Shown: positions 53,175 to 63,218 of the stretch, piece by piece
Position numbering within the stretch: position 1 is the first letter of the stretch
How the letters are laid out: every line of letters begins with the position of its first letter
Assembly: GCA_963709355.1 (NCBI GenBank)
Contig: CAVPVY010000005.1
Location: forward strand, 2,356,001-2,420,000
DNA from: PLOWO2-12-38-17 sp963709355
GTDB lineage: Bacteria > Planctomycetota > Brocadiia > Brocadiales > Brocadiaceae
Direction: 5' to 3'
Length of the DNA stretch: 64,000 nt
Translations under genes and position numbers: made by a program
The notes under the pieces: model-generated
Told to the model about the DNA's origin: nothing
Database searches by the model: none
The model's input: the letters and a program-made list of their open reading frames with translations, nothing else

Positions 53175-55262
53175 ATGGATAATCTCAATAGAATTCCTCA
53201 ATTGTTTCACAACACCGATTTAGATAGCCATATTGAAGACGGAACAAAGGTTAATAAAAAACATTTAATAAACACCCTGAACTATATTAATTTTAAAAGT
53301 GGCACAATACTTATAAATTTCAAACATCTAAAATATAATAATATCATATCTCTTCAAGCCAAGCCGCAGCCCTGTCTTGAAAATAGTTTGGAATGTTTGT
53401 GGATTGAACCGGCAGGGCTAAAACAGAAATTGAGTTCTTACAAATTTCTAAATTTCCTACTTACAGATGGTCTGAAACTAATTTTAGTAAAAGCCGACTT
53501 AAAAGAAATAACAGGTGAAGGAATAAGTCTCAATCTTCCTGAAATTTGTTATGAACTCAGTCATCGTAAAGTAAAAAGGCATTTATGTAAAGGCACAGAG
53601 GTTAATTTTATTCAAAACAGTGTAATATTTTACGGATTTCTTTTGAACTTTAGCGCTGTCTCGTTCTGTGTAGAAGTATCAACTGAACCGTCCCAACCAT
53701 TCCATTGGGTTAATCCAGATAAAATAGTATATATCATTTTTAGAAATAAGCAGGAAATCCTCTACTCAGGAGAATGCAGGATATGCAGGCAAACGTATGG
53801 CCAAAAAAAGAGGACATTTGTATTAGAACCTGTTAACAATAAGACATACAGGTTTAAACAAAAAGAATACCAAAGTTCAAGACACAAATTGCTACCTTCG
53901 CCAAATATTATTTTCGTGCATCCTTTTACTCAAAAGATGATTAACCTGGAAGCAGAAGATTTGTCAGCTTCTGGTTTCTTTGTGGAGGAATACCTATACA
54001 ATTCAGTGCTTTTACCCGGAATGATTATCCCGGAACTGTACATAGAATTTGCACATGATTTTAAAATCAGATGCAAGGTCCAAGTTGTTTATAAAAATGT
54101 CTACGGAACCAACCATGAAAAAATCCTTGTGAAATGCGGAACGACAATCCTAGACATGGACATCCAGGAACAAGTGAGGCTTTCGAGTCTTTTGCATCGG
54201 GTAACAAACAAGAATTCCTATGTTTGCAATAGAGTAGATTTAGACGCTCTTTGGAAGTTCTTTTTTGAAACAGGCTTCATTTATCCAAAAAAATACACCT
54301 TTATGCATGCTGATAAGGAAAAGTTCGAAGAAACTTATCAGAGGCTTTACATGCAGAACCCCAATATAGCAAGGCATTTCATATATCAGAATAAAGGTAT
54401 AATTCAAGCACATATATCAATAATCCGGTTTTATGAGAATACATGGTTAATTCACCATCATGCCGCCTTCAGAGAAGCCAATAGCAGTGCCGGACTTGTT
54501 GTGCTGAGACAGGTTGAACATTATATAAATGATTTTCATCGTCTCTATTCAACACACATGAATTTTGTTGGTTGTTATTTCAGACCAGATAATAGGTTTC
54601 CTAGTCGTGTTTTTGGAGGTTGTGCCAGAGAAATCAATACTCCAAAGGCATGTTCCATTGATTCCTTTGTCTATTTCTGTTTTCCAAGAACTTGCACACA
54701 ACATAATTTACCGGAAGCAATGGCATTAACCAAAACCCAACCCGAAGACCTTTTAGAACTGGAAAGTTTTTATGAATATGAATCCGGAGGCCTTATGCTT
54801 CATGCCCTGGATTTAGAGCCGGATATGATTGATAATGATAATCTCAGTAAAGAATATCGCAGGCTTGGTTTCAAAAGGGAAAGGATTCTCTTTTCTTTGA
54901 AGAAAAATGATATTCTAAAAGCAGTTATAATGGTAAACGTCTCTGATATCGGCTTGAATATGTCTAACCTGACAAATTGTATCCACGTTATTATCCTGGA
55001 CGCTAAAGATCTCCCCATTAATACAATTTATATCTGCCTCTCCATGCTATCGAAATATTATGAGCAGGAGGAAATCCCTGTATTATTGTATCCCATTAGC
55101 TATGCACAAAGTCAGTTCGTACCCTATGAGAAAACTCATGACCTGTGGATACTGAATATGCAATATACTGATCTTTACTTCAAATACATGGATAATTTAT
55201 TTCGCCATAGTCATCATGAAAAGATTCAAATTTTACAGTTTACCCCCCAGATGCCTACATGA
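53175..55262 (+). CDS. PilZ-like domain protein with C-terminal acyltransferase-like region
   Basis: A 695-residue cytoplasmic protein. Residues about 30-230 have a flagellar-brake/PilZ-like layout, and residues about 235-345 form a second beta-rich domain with KEYQSSRHKLLPSP and DLSASGFFVEE, which fits the RxxxR...(D/N)xSxxG pattern of PilZ c-di-GMP sites. The C-terminal half (DLDALWKFFFETGFIYPKKY onward, with HHHAAFREANSSAGL) looks like a GNAT/FemAB-type domain. Its stop overlaps the next gene, an HD-GYP phosphodiesterase, by four bases. Function unknown; response to c-di-GMP is inferred. Confidence 0.6.
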   Translation: MDNLNRIPQLFHNTDLDSHIEDGTKVNKKHLINTLNYINFKSGTILINFKHLKYNNIISLQAKPQPCLENSLECLWIEPAGLKQKLSSYKFLNFLLTDGLKLILVKADLKEITGEGISLNLPEICYELSHRKVKRHLCKGTEVNFIQNSVIFYGFLLNFSAVSFCVEVSTEPSQPFHWVNPDKIVYIIFRNKQEILYSGECRICRQTYGQKKRTFVLEPVNNKTYRFKQKEYQSSRHKLLPSPNIIFVHPFTQKMINLEAEDLSASGFFVEEYLYNSVLLPGMIIPELYIEFAHDFKIRCKVQVVYKNVYGTNHEKILVKCGTTILDMDIQEQVRLSSLLHRVTNKNSYVCNRVDLDALWKFFFETGFIYPKKYTFMHADKEKFEETYQRLYMQNPNIARHFIYQNKGIIQAHISIIRFYENTWLIHHHAAFREANSSAGLVVLRQVEHYINDFHRLYSTHMNFVGCYFRPDNRFPSRVFGGCAREINTPKACSIDSFVYFCFPRTCTQHNLPEAMALTKTQPEDLLELESFYEYESGGLMLHALDLEPDMIDNDNLSKEYRRLGFKRERILFSLKKNDILKAVIMVNVSDIGLNMSNLTNCIHVIILDAKDLPINTIYICLSMLSKYYEQEEIPVLLYPISYAQSQFVPYEKTHDLWILNMQYTDLYFKYMDNLFRHSHHEKIQILQFTPQMPT

Positions 55263-57175
55263 AAACGAAGACAGACGATAAACCTCTATATAATAGTAGG
55301 GTAATAGATACTTACATAAAGTTTATTAAGATAAAATATAATTACATAAATATCAGTGAATTATTAAGCTATGCAAGGATTGAGCCATATCAGGTTACAG
55401 ACGAAGGCCACTGGTTTACTCAGGAACAGGTAGACCTGTTTTACGAAAGGCTGGAAAAGCTAACCAAAAATAAAGACATAGCAAGAGAAGCTGGAAGATA
55501 CGCGGCATCAGCCGATACCATTGGAGCAATGAGACAGTATATGTTGGGTCTTGTTGGCCCTGCAAAAGCTTATGAAATAATAGGAAAGTATGCCCCTAAA
55601 TTCACCAAATCGTCAATTTATGAATCAAGAATTAAAACCCCCCTCGAAATTGAAATTACAGTCACACCTAAAGAAGCTATTTATGAAAAACAATTTCAAT
55701 GTGATAACAGAATCGGGTATTTTGAAGCCATTGCCTTAATATTTAAGTATAGGCTCCCTAAAATCAGACACCCTGAATGTATCTTCAAAGGTGGGAAAGT
55801 TTGTAGTTACGTTGTTTCCTGGAAAGAATCACGCTTTGCTTTCTTTGGAAAAATAAGAAATTATATAACCATGACTCTTTTAATGACTTGCATCACATAT
55901 TATTTCATCTCACCATGGACAACGTTGACAATGATCTTACCCTCTTCACTTTTTGCTGTCCTGTCATTAAATTTGTACTTAAAAATCCTTGAAAAAAAGG
56001 AATTAGCTGCTGCGTTAGAAAATATCTGGAGTTCTACCGATAAGCTTATAGAACAGATTGATGTAAATTATAACAATTCCCTAATGATAAATGAAATTGG
56101 ACTATCTCTTAGCAAGCAAATGGACATTGATAGCATTTTATCTAATGTTATGCAAATTTTAGAGAGACGCCTTTATTATGATCGCGGTATGATTCTTTTA
56201 ACAAATCAAGACAACACCCTGTTATTATTCCGTGCAGGTTTTGGTTATACTCCTGAGCAATTAGACATCTTGAAGAACTCTTTGTTTCACTTAAATAAGC
56301 CTGAGTCAAAAGGGTTATTTGTTGTTTCTTTTCGTGAACAGAAACCATTTTTGATAAATGATATAAACGAGATAGAGACAACCCTTTCACCTCACAGCCT
56401 GGAAGTTGCAAGAAAATTGGGGGCAATATCCTTTATCTGTTGCCCAATAATATACGAAGGAAAATCACTAGGAATTCTTGCAGTAGACAATATAAAGACA
56501 AAAAAGCCATTGATCCAGAGTGATATTAGTTTGCTTATGGGTATTGCGCCTGAAATTGGGATATGCATTCATAATTGTATGCTCACGGAAACCAAAGAAC
56601 GTCAATTCAAATCTATAATACAAGTCTTAGCAGCCAGCATTGATGCTCGCGATCCACTGACAGCCGGTCATTCCGAAAAAGTTACAGAATATGCCCTTGG
56701 AATATGTTGCGAATTAGGCCTGCCGAAGGAATATGAAGAAATCATTCGTATAGCCGCATTACTGCATGATTATGGCAAGATAGGTATTAAGGATTCTATC
56801 TTAATGAAACCAGGCAAACTGGACACCGAAGAGCGTAAGGAAATAGAAACCCACTCGAAACAAACCAAGGAGATATTGGAACAGATTCATTTTGAAGGCG
56901 TTTATAAGGAGATTCCTGATATTGCAGGGTCACACCATGAAAAAATTAATGGAAGTGGTTACCCAAAAGGACTCAAGGGAGACGAGATTTCTCTGGGTGC
57001 TAAAATAATTGCTGTAGCTGACTTTTTCGAGGCTGTAACATCAAAACGGCATTACAGGGACCCGATGCCCATCGATGTAGCGTTTCAACTTCTCAATGAG
57101 GAGGCAGGAAAAAGTTACGATAAAAAAATTGTTGATGCTTTTATCAAATATTACAATAAAATACTTAAGACTTAA
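55259..57175 (+). CDS. HD-GYP c-di-GMP phosphodiesterase with GAF and membrane segments
   Basis: A 638-residue protein. The first 195 residues form a sensor-like domain (LSYARIEPYQVTDEGHWFTQ; ECIFKGGKVCSYVVSWKES) seen before other signalling modules. Two helices follow (residues about 200-245), then a GAF domain (about 275-440) and an HD-GYP domain with LLHDYGKIG and HHEKINGSGYPKGLKGDE. HD-GYP enzymes hydrolyse c-di-GMP. ATGA overlap with the PilZ-like gene suggests one signalling unit. The first HD motif and GYP triad are intact, so activity is likely. Confidence 0.9.
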   Translation: MKTKTDDKPLYNSRVIDTYIKFIKIKYNYINISELLSYARIEPYQVTDEGHWFTQEQVDLFYERLEKLTKNKDIAREAGRYAASADTIGAMRQYMLGLVGPAKAYEIIGKYAPKFTKSSIYESRIKTPLEIEITVTPKEAIYEKQFQCDNRIGYFEAIALIFKYRLPKIRHPECIFKGGKVCSYVVSWKESRFAFFGKIRNYITMTLLMTCITYYFISPWTTLTMILPSSLFAVLSLNLYLKILEKKELAAALENIWSSTDKLIEQIDVNYNNSLMINEIGLSLSKQMDIDSILSNVMQILERRLYYDRGMILLTNQDNTLLLFRAGFGYTPEQLDILKNSLFHLNKPESKGLFVVSFREQKPFLINDINEIETTLSPHSLEVARKLGAISFICCPIIYEGKSLGILAVDNIKTKKPLIQSDISLLMGIAPEIGICIHNCMLTETKERQFKSIIQVLAASIDARDPLTAGHSEKVTEYALGICCELGLPKEYEEIIRIAALLHDYGKIGIKDSILMKPGKLDTEERKEIETHSKQTKEILEQIHFEGVYKEIPDIAGSHHEKINGSGYPKGLKGDEISLGAKIIAVADFFEAVTSKRHYRDPMPIDVAFQLLNEEAGKSYDKKIVDAFIKYYNKILKT

Positions 57176-57197
57176 TCAAATATTTTACAGATTTAAA

Positions 57198-58013
57198 TCA
57201 AGCAACAGGCTTACGTCCCCTGCAACAAATTACTGGTGTGTAAGTAAATCTTCTTGGATTGACAAAAAATCTATTAAATTCTCCTAAAAACTCTTCGTAT
57301 CCTCCCTCATATTCTTCATAATTGAAATTTATCTTTTTTGAGATAACTTCAAACTTTTTCATCCAGTTGAAGGCATCCGTATCGTTTAATTCGCCAAATA
57401 TAAGATGATGAGCGGCAACATCTATGTTTATATCGTGATAGCCAAGATCATACAGGAAAGAATAAAGTTTTCTCCCCATATACGGGTCAAAATTCGCTTT
57501 TTCTTCTAAATATTTAATTACAGCAAAGATGGTTCTTTCCAACCTTGGAGAAAGGCCAAAATGATTTAAACAGTTATAGTCCAAATCAATCAGACATAAA
57601 ATACCATCCGGTTTTAAAATCTTTGATACATTTTTGACTATATCAAAACTGCCGGATAAGTGATACTCTAAAAGGAAACGTACCCAGACAAAGTCGAACA
57701 ACCCCAAGTCGTTGAGGGGTCCTTGTATATTTTTACATCTAAATTCTATTCCTTTAACACCGTAACGTTCTTTAGCATATTCAATTCTTTTTTTCGAACC
57801 ATCCACTCCTATTACCACACCTCCGGGCTGAACCAACTTATGAAGTATGGAGGCTGTTTTTCCCGAACCACAGCCAATGTCGGCAACGCGCATACCTTCC
57901 TTTATACCAGCCCAGAGTGCCTGTTTCTTAACAATCTTACTATCTGTTTTTATATCAAGACGGTAAGTCTCTTTATCATTCTCCATTAAATATAAATATT
58001 CATTGCTTTGCAT
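57198..58013 (-). CDS. Class I SAM-dependent methyltransferase
   Basis: A 271-residue protein. SAM motif I is RVADIGCGSGKTASIL, followed by GGVVIGVDGSKKRIEYAKE and FDFVWVRFLLEYHL. The C-terminal part (NYEEYEGGYEEFLGEFNRFF) is helical and ends with VICCRGRKP. The fold is certain, the substrate is not. It is convergent with the HD-GYP gene, with a 22-base gap. Confidence 0.85.
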   Translation of the reverse strand: MQSNEYLYLMENDKETYRLDIKTDSKIVKKQALWAGIKEGMRVADIGCGSGKTASILHKLVQPGGVVIGVDGSKKRIEYAKERYGVKGIEFRCKNIQGPLNDLGLFDFVWVRFLLEYHLSGSFDIVKNVSKILKPDGILCLIDLDYNCLNHFGLSPRLERTIFAVIKYLEEKANFDPYMGRKLYSFLYDLGYHDINIDVAAHHLIFGELNDTDAFNWMKKFEVISKKINFNYEEYEGGYEEFLGEFNRFFVNPRRFTYTPVICCRGRKPVA

Positions 58014-58238
58014 GTTTAACTCTCCTACTGTCTAGATCGTGTATTAACAAGAGTTCTTTACGGGCATATTTATATAATATGTACCTTTGTTGTTCAATAT
58101 CAAAATATAATGGTGAAAATTTTTTGGTTGACAAAACCCCTTGACAATCTATTATATAGCCAAAATAAACTTCTTGATCTTTGTTTTCATCCCAAACCTT
58201 ATTTACATCTCTTATACCAAATTGGAGAATGTTTTACT

Positions 58239-59528
58239 ATGAACCAAAAAAATTTATGGAAGTATTTAGGTGGTCTGGTATTTATATTCCTTTCCTTTTT
58301 TACTATCTCAAATACTTACGGCTCAGGCTTCGCAATTTATACGCAGGGCGCGTCTGCTTTAGGTCAGGCAGATGCTGTAATAGCGCACACAGACGACCCG
58401 TCAGCAATTTTTTTTAATCCTGCTTTAATTAATAAACTCGAAGGGACACAAATAGAAGCAGGAACAACCTTACTCTTTCCTTCGCAAGATTTTGAAAGTG
58501 ATGCAACAGGAGATACTTTCAGTACAAAAGACGACTTGTTTTTCCCATCCACCTTCTTTCTCACTCATAAATTCAACGACAAAATCAGCGCGGGTTTAGG
58601 TATCTTCAGTCCTTTTGGTCTTGGAACTGACTGGGGTGACGATTGGGAAGGAAGGTATGTCGCAACCAATTCAGAAATGCAAACCTTCAATATAAACCCC
58701 GTTGTTTCATACCAAATAGTACCTAATGTTGCATTCGCCGCTGGTGTAGATTTCCTTCTCCTTGATGCCACGTTAGAAAAGAATATAAACATGTCCGCTC
58801 TCGGGCTTCCTGATGCCGGACAAAAATTCGATGGCAATGGAGATGGCGTTGGATTTAATTTTGGGGTTCAGTACGATATCACAAAAGATATCTCCTTTGG
58901 CGTGTCATACCGCAGCGAAATTGATGTTAATATAGATGGTGATACAACTTTCGATCTCCCGTCAGATACGCCACCAACGATTGGTGCATTATTTCCTAAT
59001 ACTGACGGCAGCACAAATATTTCACTCCCACAGCAGGTTCATGCAGGAATCTGTTATAAAGGTTTTAATAATCTAATTTTGGAAACTGGTTTGAGATGGG
59101 AAGATTGGTCTTCTTTCAGAGAATTAAAGATAAATCTTGACCAACCGGTCGGCGGCAGTAACGAATCAATAACAGAAAAAAACTGGCATGATGCATACGC
59201 TGTAGATTTTGGAGCCAAATATCAGCTCAACGAGACGGTTGCGTTACTTGCAGGCTACCTATATAGTGGAAATCCAGTACCAGATGATACATTTGATCCG
59301 ATTGTACCTGATGCCAATACACATCTCTTCACTATTGGAACAAGTATAAAATACAAGAATATGAACATTGCTTTAGCATATGGTTATCAAAGGCTGGAAG
59401 GAACGAGTAAAGACAATAGTATAGATGATTATCCATCCGACGGTTTTGTAAATACCGCCACAAGTGCCAATGGAGAGTACGATACAGATATCCATATGTT
59501 TGGTATCAGCCTTACATATAAATTCTAA
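58239..59528 (+). CDS. FadL/TodX-type outer-membrane transport protein
   Basis: About 429 residues from ATG 58239. This start is chosen because GGAGAAT stands nine bases before it and a signal peptide follows (LGGLVFIFLSFFTISNTYGS); an upstream in-frame ATG (58110) would bury it. The mature N-terminus GSGFAIYTQGASALGQADAV, then DDPSAIFFNPA, is the hatch motif of the OMPP1/FadL family, and alternating beta strands end at the C-terminal Phe (ISLTYKF). These porins pass hydrophobic compounds; the substrate is unknown. Confidence 0.9.
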   Translation: MNQKNLWKYLGGLVFIFLSFFTISNTYGSGFAIYTQGASALGQADAVIAHTDDPSAIFFNPALINKLEGTQIEAGTTLLFPSQDFESDATGDTFSTKDDLFFPSTFFLTHKFNDKISAGLGIFSPFGLGTDWGDDWEGRYVATNSEMQTFNINPVVSYQIVPNVAFAAGVDFLLLDATLEKNINMSALGLPDAGQKFDGNGDGVGFNFGVQYDITKDISFGVSYRSEIDVNIDGDTTFDLPSDTPPTIGALFPNTDGSTNISLPQQVHAGICYKGFNNLILETGLRWEDWSSFRELKINLDQPVGGSNESITEKNWHDAYAVDFGAKYQLNETVALLAGYLYSGNPVPDDTFDPIVPDANTHLFTIGTSIKYKNMNIALAYGYQRLEGTSKDNSIDDYPSDGFVNTATSANGEYDTDIHMFGISLTYKF

Positions 59529-59598
59529 TAGTCGTTTTAGAAATAATAACTATAACTTAGGTTGGGGTTTTAAAGAACAAAACTCAACGACTCTTATT

Positions 59599-59712
59599 AT
59601 GACTACACACCACTTAATCGTTCGACTGATCCTTCGACAGGCCAAGGGTGCAGCATCATGCATGTTTGGCGCGATAGCTCACGTTTACAATCTTTGGGAG
59701 AGACATGGTTAG
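59599..59712 (+). CDS. Possible short ORF coupled to the GC-rich gene
   Basis: Thirty-seven residues (MTTHHLIVRLILRQAKGAAS... to NLWERHG) whose stop overlaps the next start by eight bases. No ribosome site is clear and no family is recognised. The base composition changes from AT-rich to GC-richer within it, marking the left edge of the inserted segment. Confidence 0.25.
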   Translation: MTTHHLIVRLILRQAKGAASCMFGAIAHVYNLWERHG

Positions 59713-61199
59713 TCCTACAACCTTGGCCTTGGCCGCGGCTGCGCTCGGACTCGGTGCCGATATTCCTTTGGACGTCAAAGAAATGGCTCACAGTCTTACG
59801 GTCACGTTTTTACCACCGCACCAAGACTCGCCTAGCCTCAGAAGATTTGTTCAATTACTGAAAGACGCTTTGACCGATTCCGGCGCCAACGTGATCCCCT
59901 ATCGTGAAGCTTTGGTCCCAGGCAATAAAGAGAGGGTGCGGCCTGGCGTTGTAATTGTTGAACAGGGCGAGGGAAGCGATACCTCTCTCGCCATAAATCG
60001 GGTGAGTAGTCTTTACGACAATCCGCTTATGGCCGTCTATGACAAGCCGTGTCCGGCGATTGAAAGCGATTCTTTGCAGCACAAACTGGATGCCATCGTG
60101 GCGGTTCTTGCCCGTAACATGACGCATATCGCGATCTTTGTAAATGAAGGTACGTGGACATTGGCCGTAATGAACGGCGCGATAGTTCAGTGCGGTTCCA
60201 TCGAATGCTTGCGCCAGAAAGTTGCCACCGTACTTGTCCCGAAACTGGTCACGCAGGTTCGACCGCCAAGGCCGGAGCAGATCGTTTTTCAGGAAGGCGC
60301 ACTCGAAGTTGAATCTAAGTCATTCATTGCCCATGCAAATGATTTCGTTGCTGCGGCCAGAGTATGGCGTAGCAACGGGCTGATGTTGGCCCACACGGAT
60401 CTCGACGACTTGGTTTACCGCAATAAACGCTTTAGGAAAATTGTTTCTGCTTATCTCGATAACCGTACAGGTTTGGCTTATGGGTTCATGGCGCGCCAGT
60501 TACCAATTTCCGTGAGGCCTGCTGTTCGTTTGCACGATGCAGGTGCCGCATTCCACCGCGTTAATTGGGACCGAACACCCATTTTTGATGCTCAAGAAAA
60601 AGTTTATGCCCGAATTAACTTGGCAGGAGAAACCGTGGTTAGTAGATGTCCCCGAAGTTTCAGTCTTATGCACACGTTCGGGCTTCGACAAAACAAGAGT
60701 CTCTCCAACTCGCGATATTGTAAGGATAACCCTTAAACCCTTTTCCCTCACACGGGGGGGGGTCTATCTTGACACGGCTCCCGGAGTTCTCGGAAGGGAC
60801 GCTAAGCCTTCTTTCGACACAGTGGCGATCCTTTCGCACGCGTTGGGAAACGCCTTTGCTGCTTCCATGCTGTCGGCAATTAATAAGCAATCTCCGTTTA
60901 CCTCTGCACTTCGGGATCACGGAATCGCGATATCTCATTGGCACGGATATTTACCTGAGGATCAATCACCAACGGGCTATGCTGTCCACGGCTCTTCAAA
61001 TCCACCGGTTTCATGCTCTAGCCCGCAATCCGCAATCTTCGCAATGGCCGGAAAACTCGGCGCTTTGGAGGAAAGTATCATCAAGCAGACATCGTTTTTG
61101 GGTGACGTGCATTACGAGCCTTATCACGGAACAAATGTTTCAGGCGTCCTCTCCCTCTCCGAATTTGCGAACTGGTTTGATGGGCGCCAAAGGAACTGA
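59705..61199 (+). CDS. Unrecognised protein in a GC-richer island, frameshifted
   Basis: Two frames join into one protein of about 497 residues. The first (59705-60625) begins MVSPTTLALAAAALGLGADI and includes MTHIAIFVNEGTWTLAVMNG and WRSNGLMLAHTDLDDLVYRN. After one surplus base in the AAA near 60619-60624 it continues EKPWLVDVPEVSVLCTRSGF to YHGTNVSGVLSLSEFANWF and a TGA at 61199. No signal peptide after the first residues, no obvious transmembrane helix, and no motif I can name. The sampled DNA is about 50 percent GC, against 30-40 percent on both sides, so transfer is likely. An attC-like hairpin follows the stop. Confidence 0.6.
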
Positions 61200-61217
61200 C
61201 CGCTTGCCAGCAGTCGC

Positions 61218-61290
61218 GCATAACAAGCCCATCAACGCGGGCAGCAAAAAGCGGCGCTCCTTCGTCACGTCGCTTTTTGCTACCGGCACA
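61218..61290 (+). repeat. Integron attC-like imperfect palindrome
   Basis: GCATAAC at 61218-61224 resembles the inverse core of an attC site. Inside, GCCC/GGGC (61227-61242) and AGCAAAAAGCG (61243-61253) with CGCTTTTTGCT (61271-61281) form a long imperfect hairpin. The other expected core (GTTATGC or similar) is not clear; ACCGGCACAACG stands in its place. It lies 18 bases after the stop of the unknown gene, where a cassette attC would be. No integrase is visible. The gap to 61536 holds nothing else. Confidence 0.45.
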
Positions 61291-61536
61291 ACGAAGCCCC
61301 CTCTTGATAGATGGGAAAAACGCTACATCTCCCCTCTTTTAACAGGGAGCGGGGAGTTATTATCTAATTATGATTCACAGCCAAAAACCAATAACATTGA
61401 AATTGCTATACACTTAATTAGGCATTAGGCTAGTTTTTTGCCAACCGGTGTAGTAGTTGAAGATTTTCAACCCCCTACTTTTGAAAATTAACGTGAAAAA
61501 TCAATAAATTCTTTTAAATATTTCGTTATTAAAAAA

Positions 61537-62355
61537 ATGCATGTCTACAAAGTCCTTACTATTGCCGGCTCTGACTCAGGAGGTGGGGCTGGGATACAGG
61601 CGGATATTAAGACAATTACTGCACTCGGTTGTTATGCCACAACCGTTATTACTGCACTGACTGCGCAGAATACACTTGGCGTTAAGTCTGTATTTGAGAT
61701 ACCAGTATACTTTGTTGGTCAACAAATTGATGCCATTATGACAGATATTGGCACAGATGCTGTTAAAATAGGCATGCTGGCGAATAAAGAGATTGTTGAA
61801 ATCGTTTGCTCAAAAATCAGGGAATATAATATCAAACACGTTGTTGTTGACCCAGTAATACTGTCTAAAAATGAAAAAAACCTTTTATCTGCTGATGCAA
61901 TTAATGAACTCACTTCAAAGCTGTTTCCACTTTCCTACCTCGTAACGCCCAATATCCCAGAGGCAGAATGCATGTGTGGTTTTAAGATAAAAAACATCTC
62001 TGAGGCAGAAAAAGCCGCTAAAACTATTCACCAATCAGGCGTCTTGAATGTCCTTATAAAAGGTGGTCATGCAGAACCATCAAGCGATATAAGAAAAAAG
62101 AATACCATAATAGATGTTTTATACAATGGAAAATCTTTTGAGTATATAGAGGACGAATATATATCAACAAAAAACACACATGGCTCAGGGTGTACATATG
62201 CCTCTGCCATAGCTACATTTCTGGCTAAAGGAAGCCAATTGAAAGACGCCGTTTTACAGGCAAGAAAATTTGTTACAAATTCTATTAAAAAGTCCCTCTG
62301 CCCTGGTAAAGGTTATGGAACTTTGAACCAGTTCAATGGTATACAATTCCCTTGA
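61537..62355 (+). CDS. thiD: Hydroxymethylpyrimidine/phosphomethylpyrimidine kinase
   Basis: A 272-residue ribokinase-fold enzyme. LTIAGSDSGGGAGIQADIKT, VDPVILSKNEKNLLS, KGGHAE and the anion hole/base segment NTHGSGCTYASAIATFLA are diagnostic. It phosphorylates HMP and HMP-P for thiamine; thiamine diphosphate is the cofactor of the transketolase in this window. No strong ribosome site is seen before the ATG. Confidence 0.95.
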   Translation: MHVYKVLTIAGSDSGGGAGIQADIKTITALGCYATTVITALTAQNTLGVKSVFEIPVYFVGQQIDAIMTDIGTDAVKIGMLANKEIVEIVCSKIREYNIKHVVVDPVILSKNEKNLLSADAINELTSKLFPLSYLVTPNIPEAECMCGFKIKNISEAEKAAKTIHQSGVLNVLIKGGHAEPSSDIRKKNTIIDVLYNGKSFEYIEDEYISTKNTHGSGCTYASAIATFLAKGSQLKDAVLQARKFVTNSIKKSLCPGKGYGTLNQFNGIQFP

Positions 62356-62493
62356 ATTAAGTAGAATTGACTGTTATAATTTTTCTTGTTCTAATATTTA
62401 GAAATTTTTTCTGTAATAATTTTGCATTTTATGCAATAGTTATTATTCACGAATTAGGCAAAATGCACTTGTCTCGTATCGAGGAAGAATTAT

Positions 62494-63129
62494 ATGCAAC
62501 AAGTTGTCGCATTAGATTCTAGTGTATTAGTTTTAAACAAATTTTTCATGGCTCTTCATGTAATTTCTGCAAGGAGGGCTTTTGCGCTGCTATGCAAAGC
62601 ATCTGCAGAAGTAATCTCTGTAGATGACGGCAAGTTTAGTTCGTATAATTTTGAAAGCTGGATGGATATTTCTCTTTATAAGGCAAAATCAGGCTTACCA
62701 GACGTTGACAGGAGTAGTTGGGTAAGGACTGTTTCTCTTGAAATTGAAATACCAAAGATAATTCGTCTGCTATTCTACGATAAGCGACCCCAATCGAATG
62801 TAAAATTTAATAGGCGAAATATCTTTGCACGAGACGAGAATAAATGCCAGTACTGTGGTAAGCGCTTTCCAACGTCTGAACTCAGCCTAGACCATATTCT
62901 ACCAAAGGCATATAATGGTAAAACGACATGGACAAACATCGTATGTGCATGTACAGAATGCAATAAAAAGAAAGGTGGAAGGACTCCGGAACAGGCTAGA
63001 ATGAAATTAATACGCAAACCTGCAAAACCGAAACACAGTCCGGTACTGAGCCTTAAACTTCGTTTGGATAAATATAGCTCATGGAGGCAATTTTTAGATG
63101 AGGCTTACTGGTCTGTCCCATTGAAATGA
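62494..63129 (+). CDS. HNH endonuclease-family protein
   Basis: A 211-residue protein. An N-terminal region of about 110 residues (DSSVLVLNKFFMALHVISAR) precedes an HNH domain with zinc CxxC pairs: CQYCGKRFPTSELSLDHILP (DH), KTTWTNIVCACTECNKKKGG (N and CxxC), RTPEQARMKL. Similar chromosomal HNH proteins are widespread in bacteria without known role; defence or repair is possible. AGGAAG precedes the ATG. Confidence 0.9.
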   Translation: MQQVVALDSSVLVLNKFFMALHVISARRAFALLCKASAEVISVDDGKFSSYNFESWMDISLYKAKSGLPDVDRSSWVRTVSLEIEIPKIIRLLFYDKRPQSNVKFNRRNIFARDENKCQYCGKRFPTSELSLDHILPKAYNGKTTWTNIVCACTECNKKKGGRTPEQARMKLIRKPAKPKHSPVLSLKLRLDKYSSWRQFLDEAYWSVPLK

Positions 63130-63218
63130 CATTCTTAAAGATAACTATAAAGAAACGGAAAAGTTTTTATTTGTGGTAACTGTCTATCTTTATTTTAAGA
63201 AAATATTATATAAAAATC

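Noticed and set aside
60754..60762. Run of nine G as frameshift point in the unknown gene
   Set aside because: The second frame reads straight through it (TRGGVYLD); the actual break is earlier, at about 60620.
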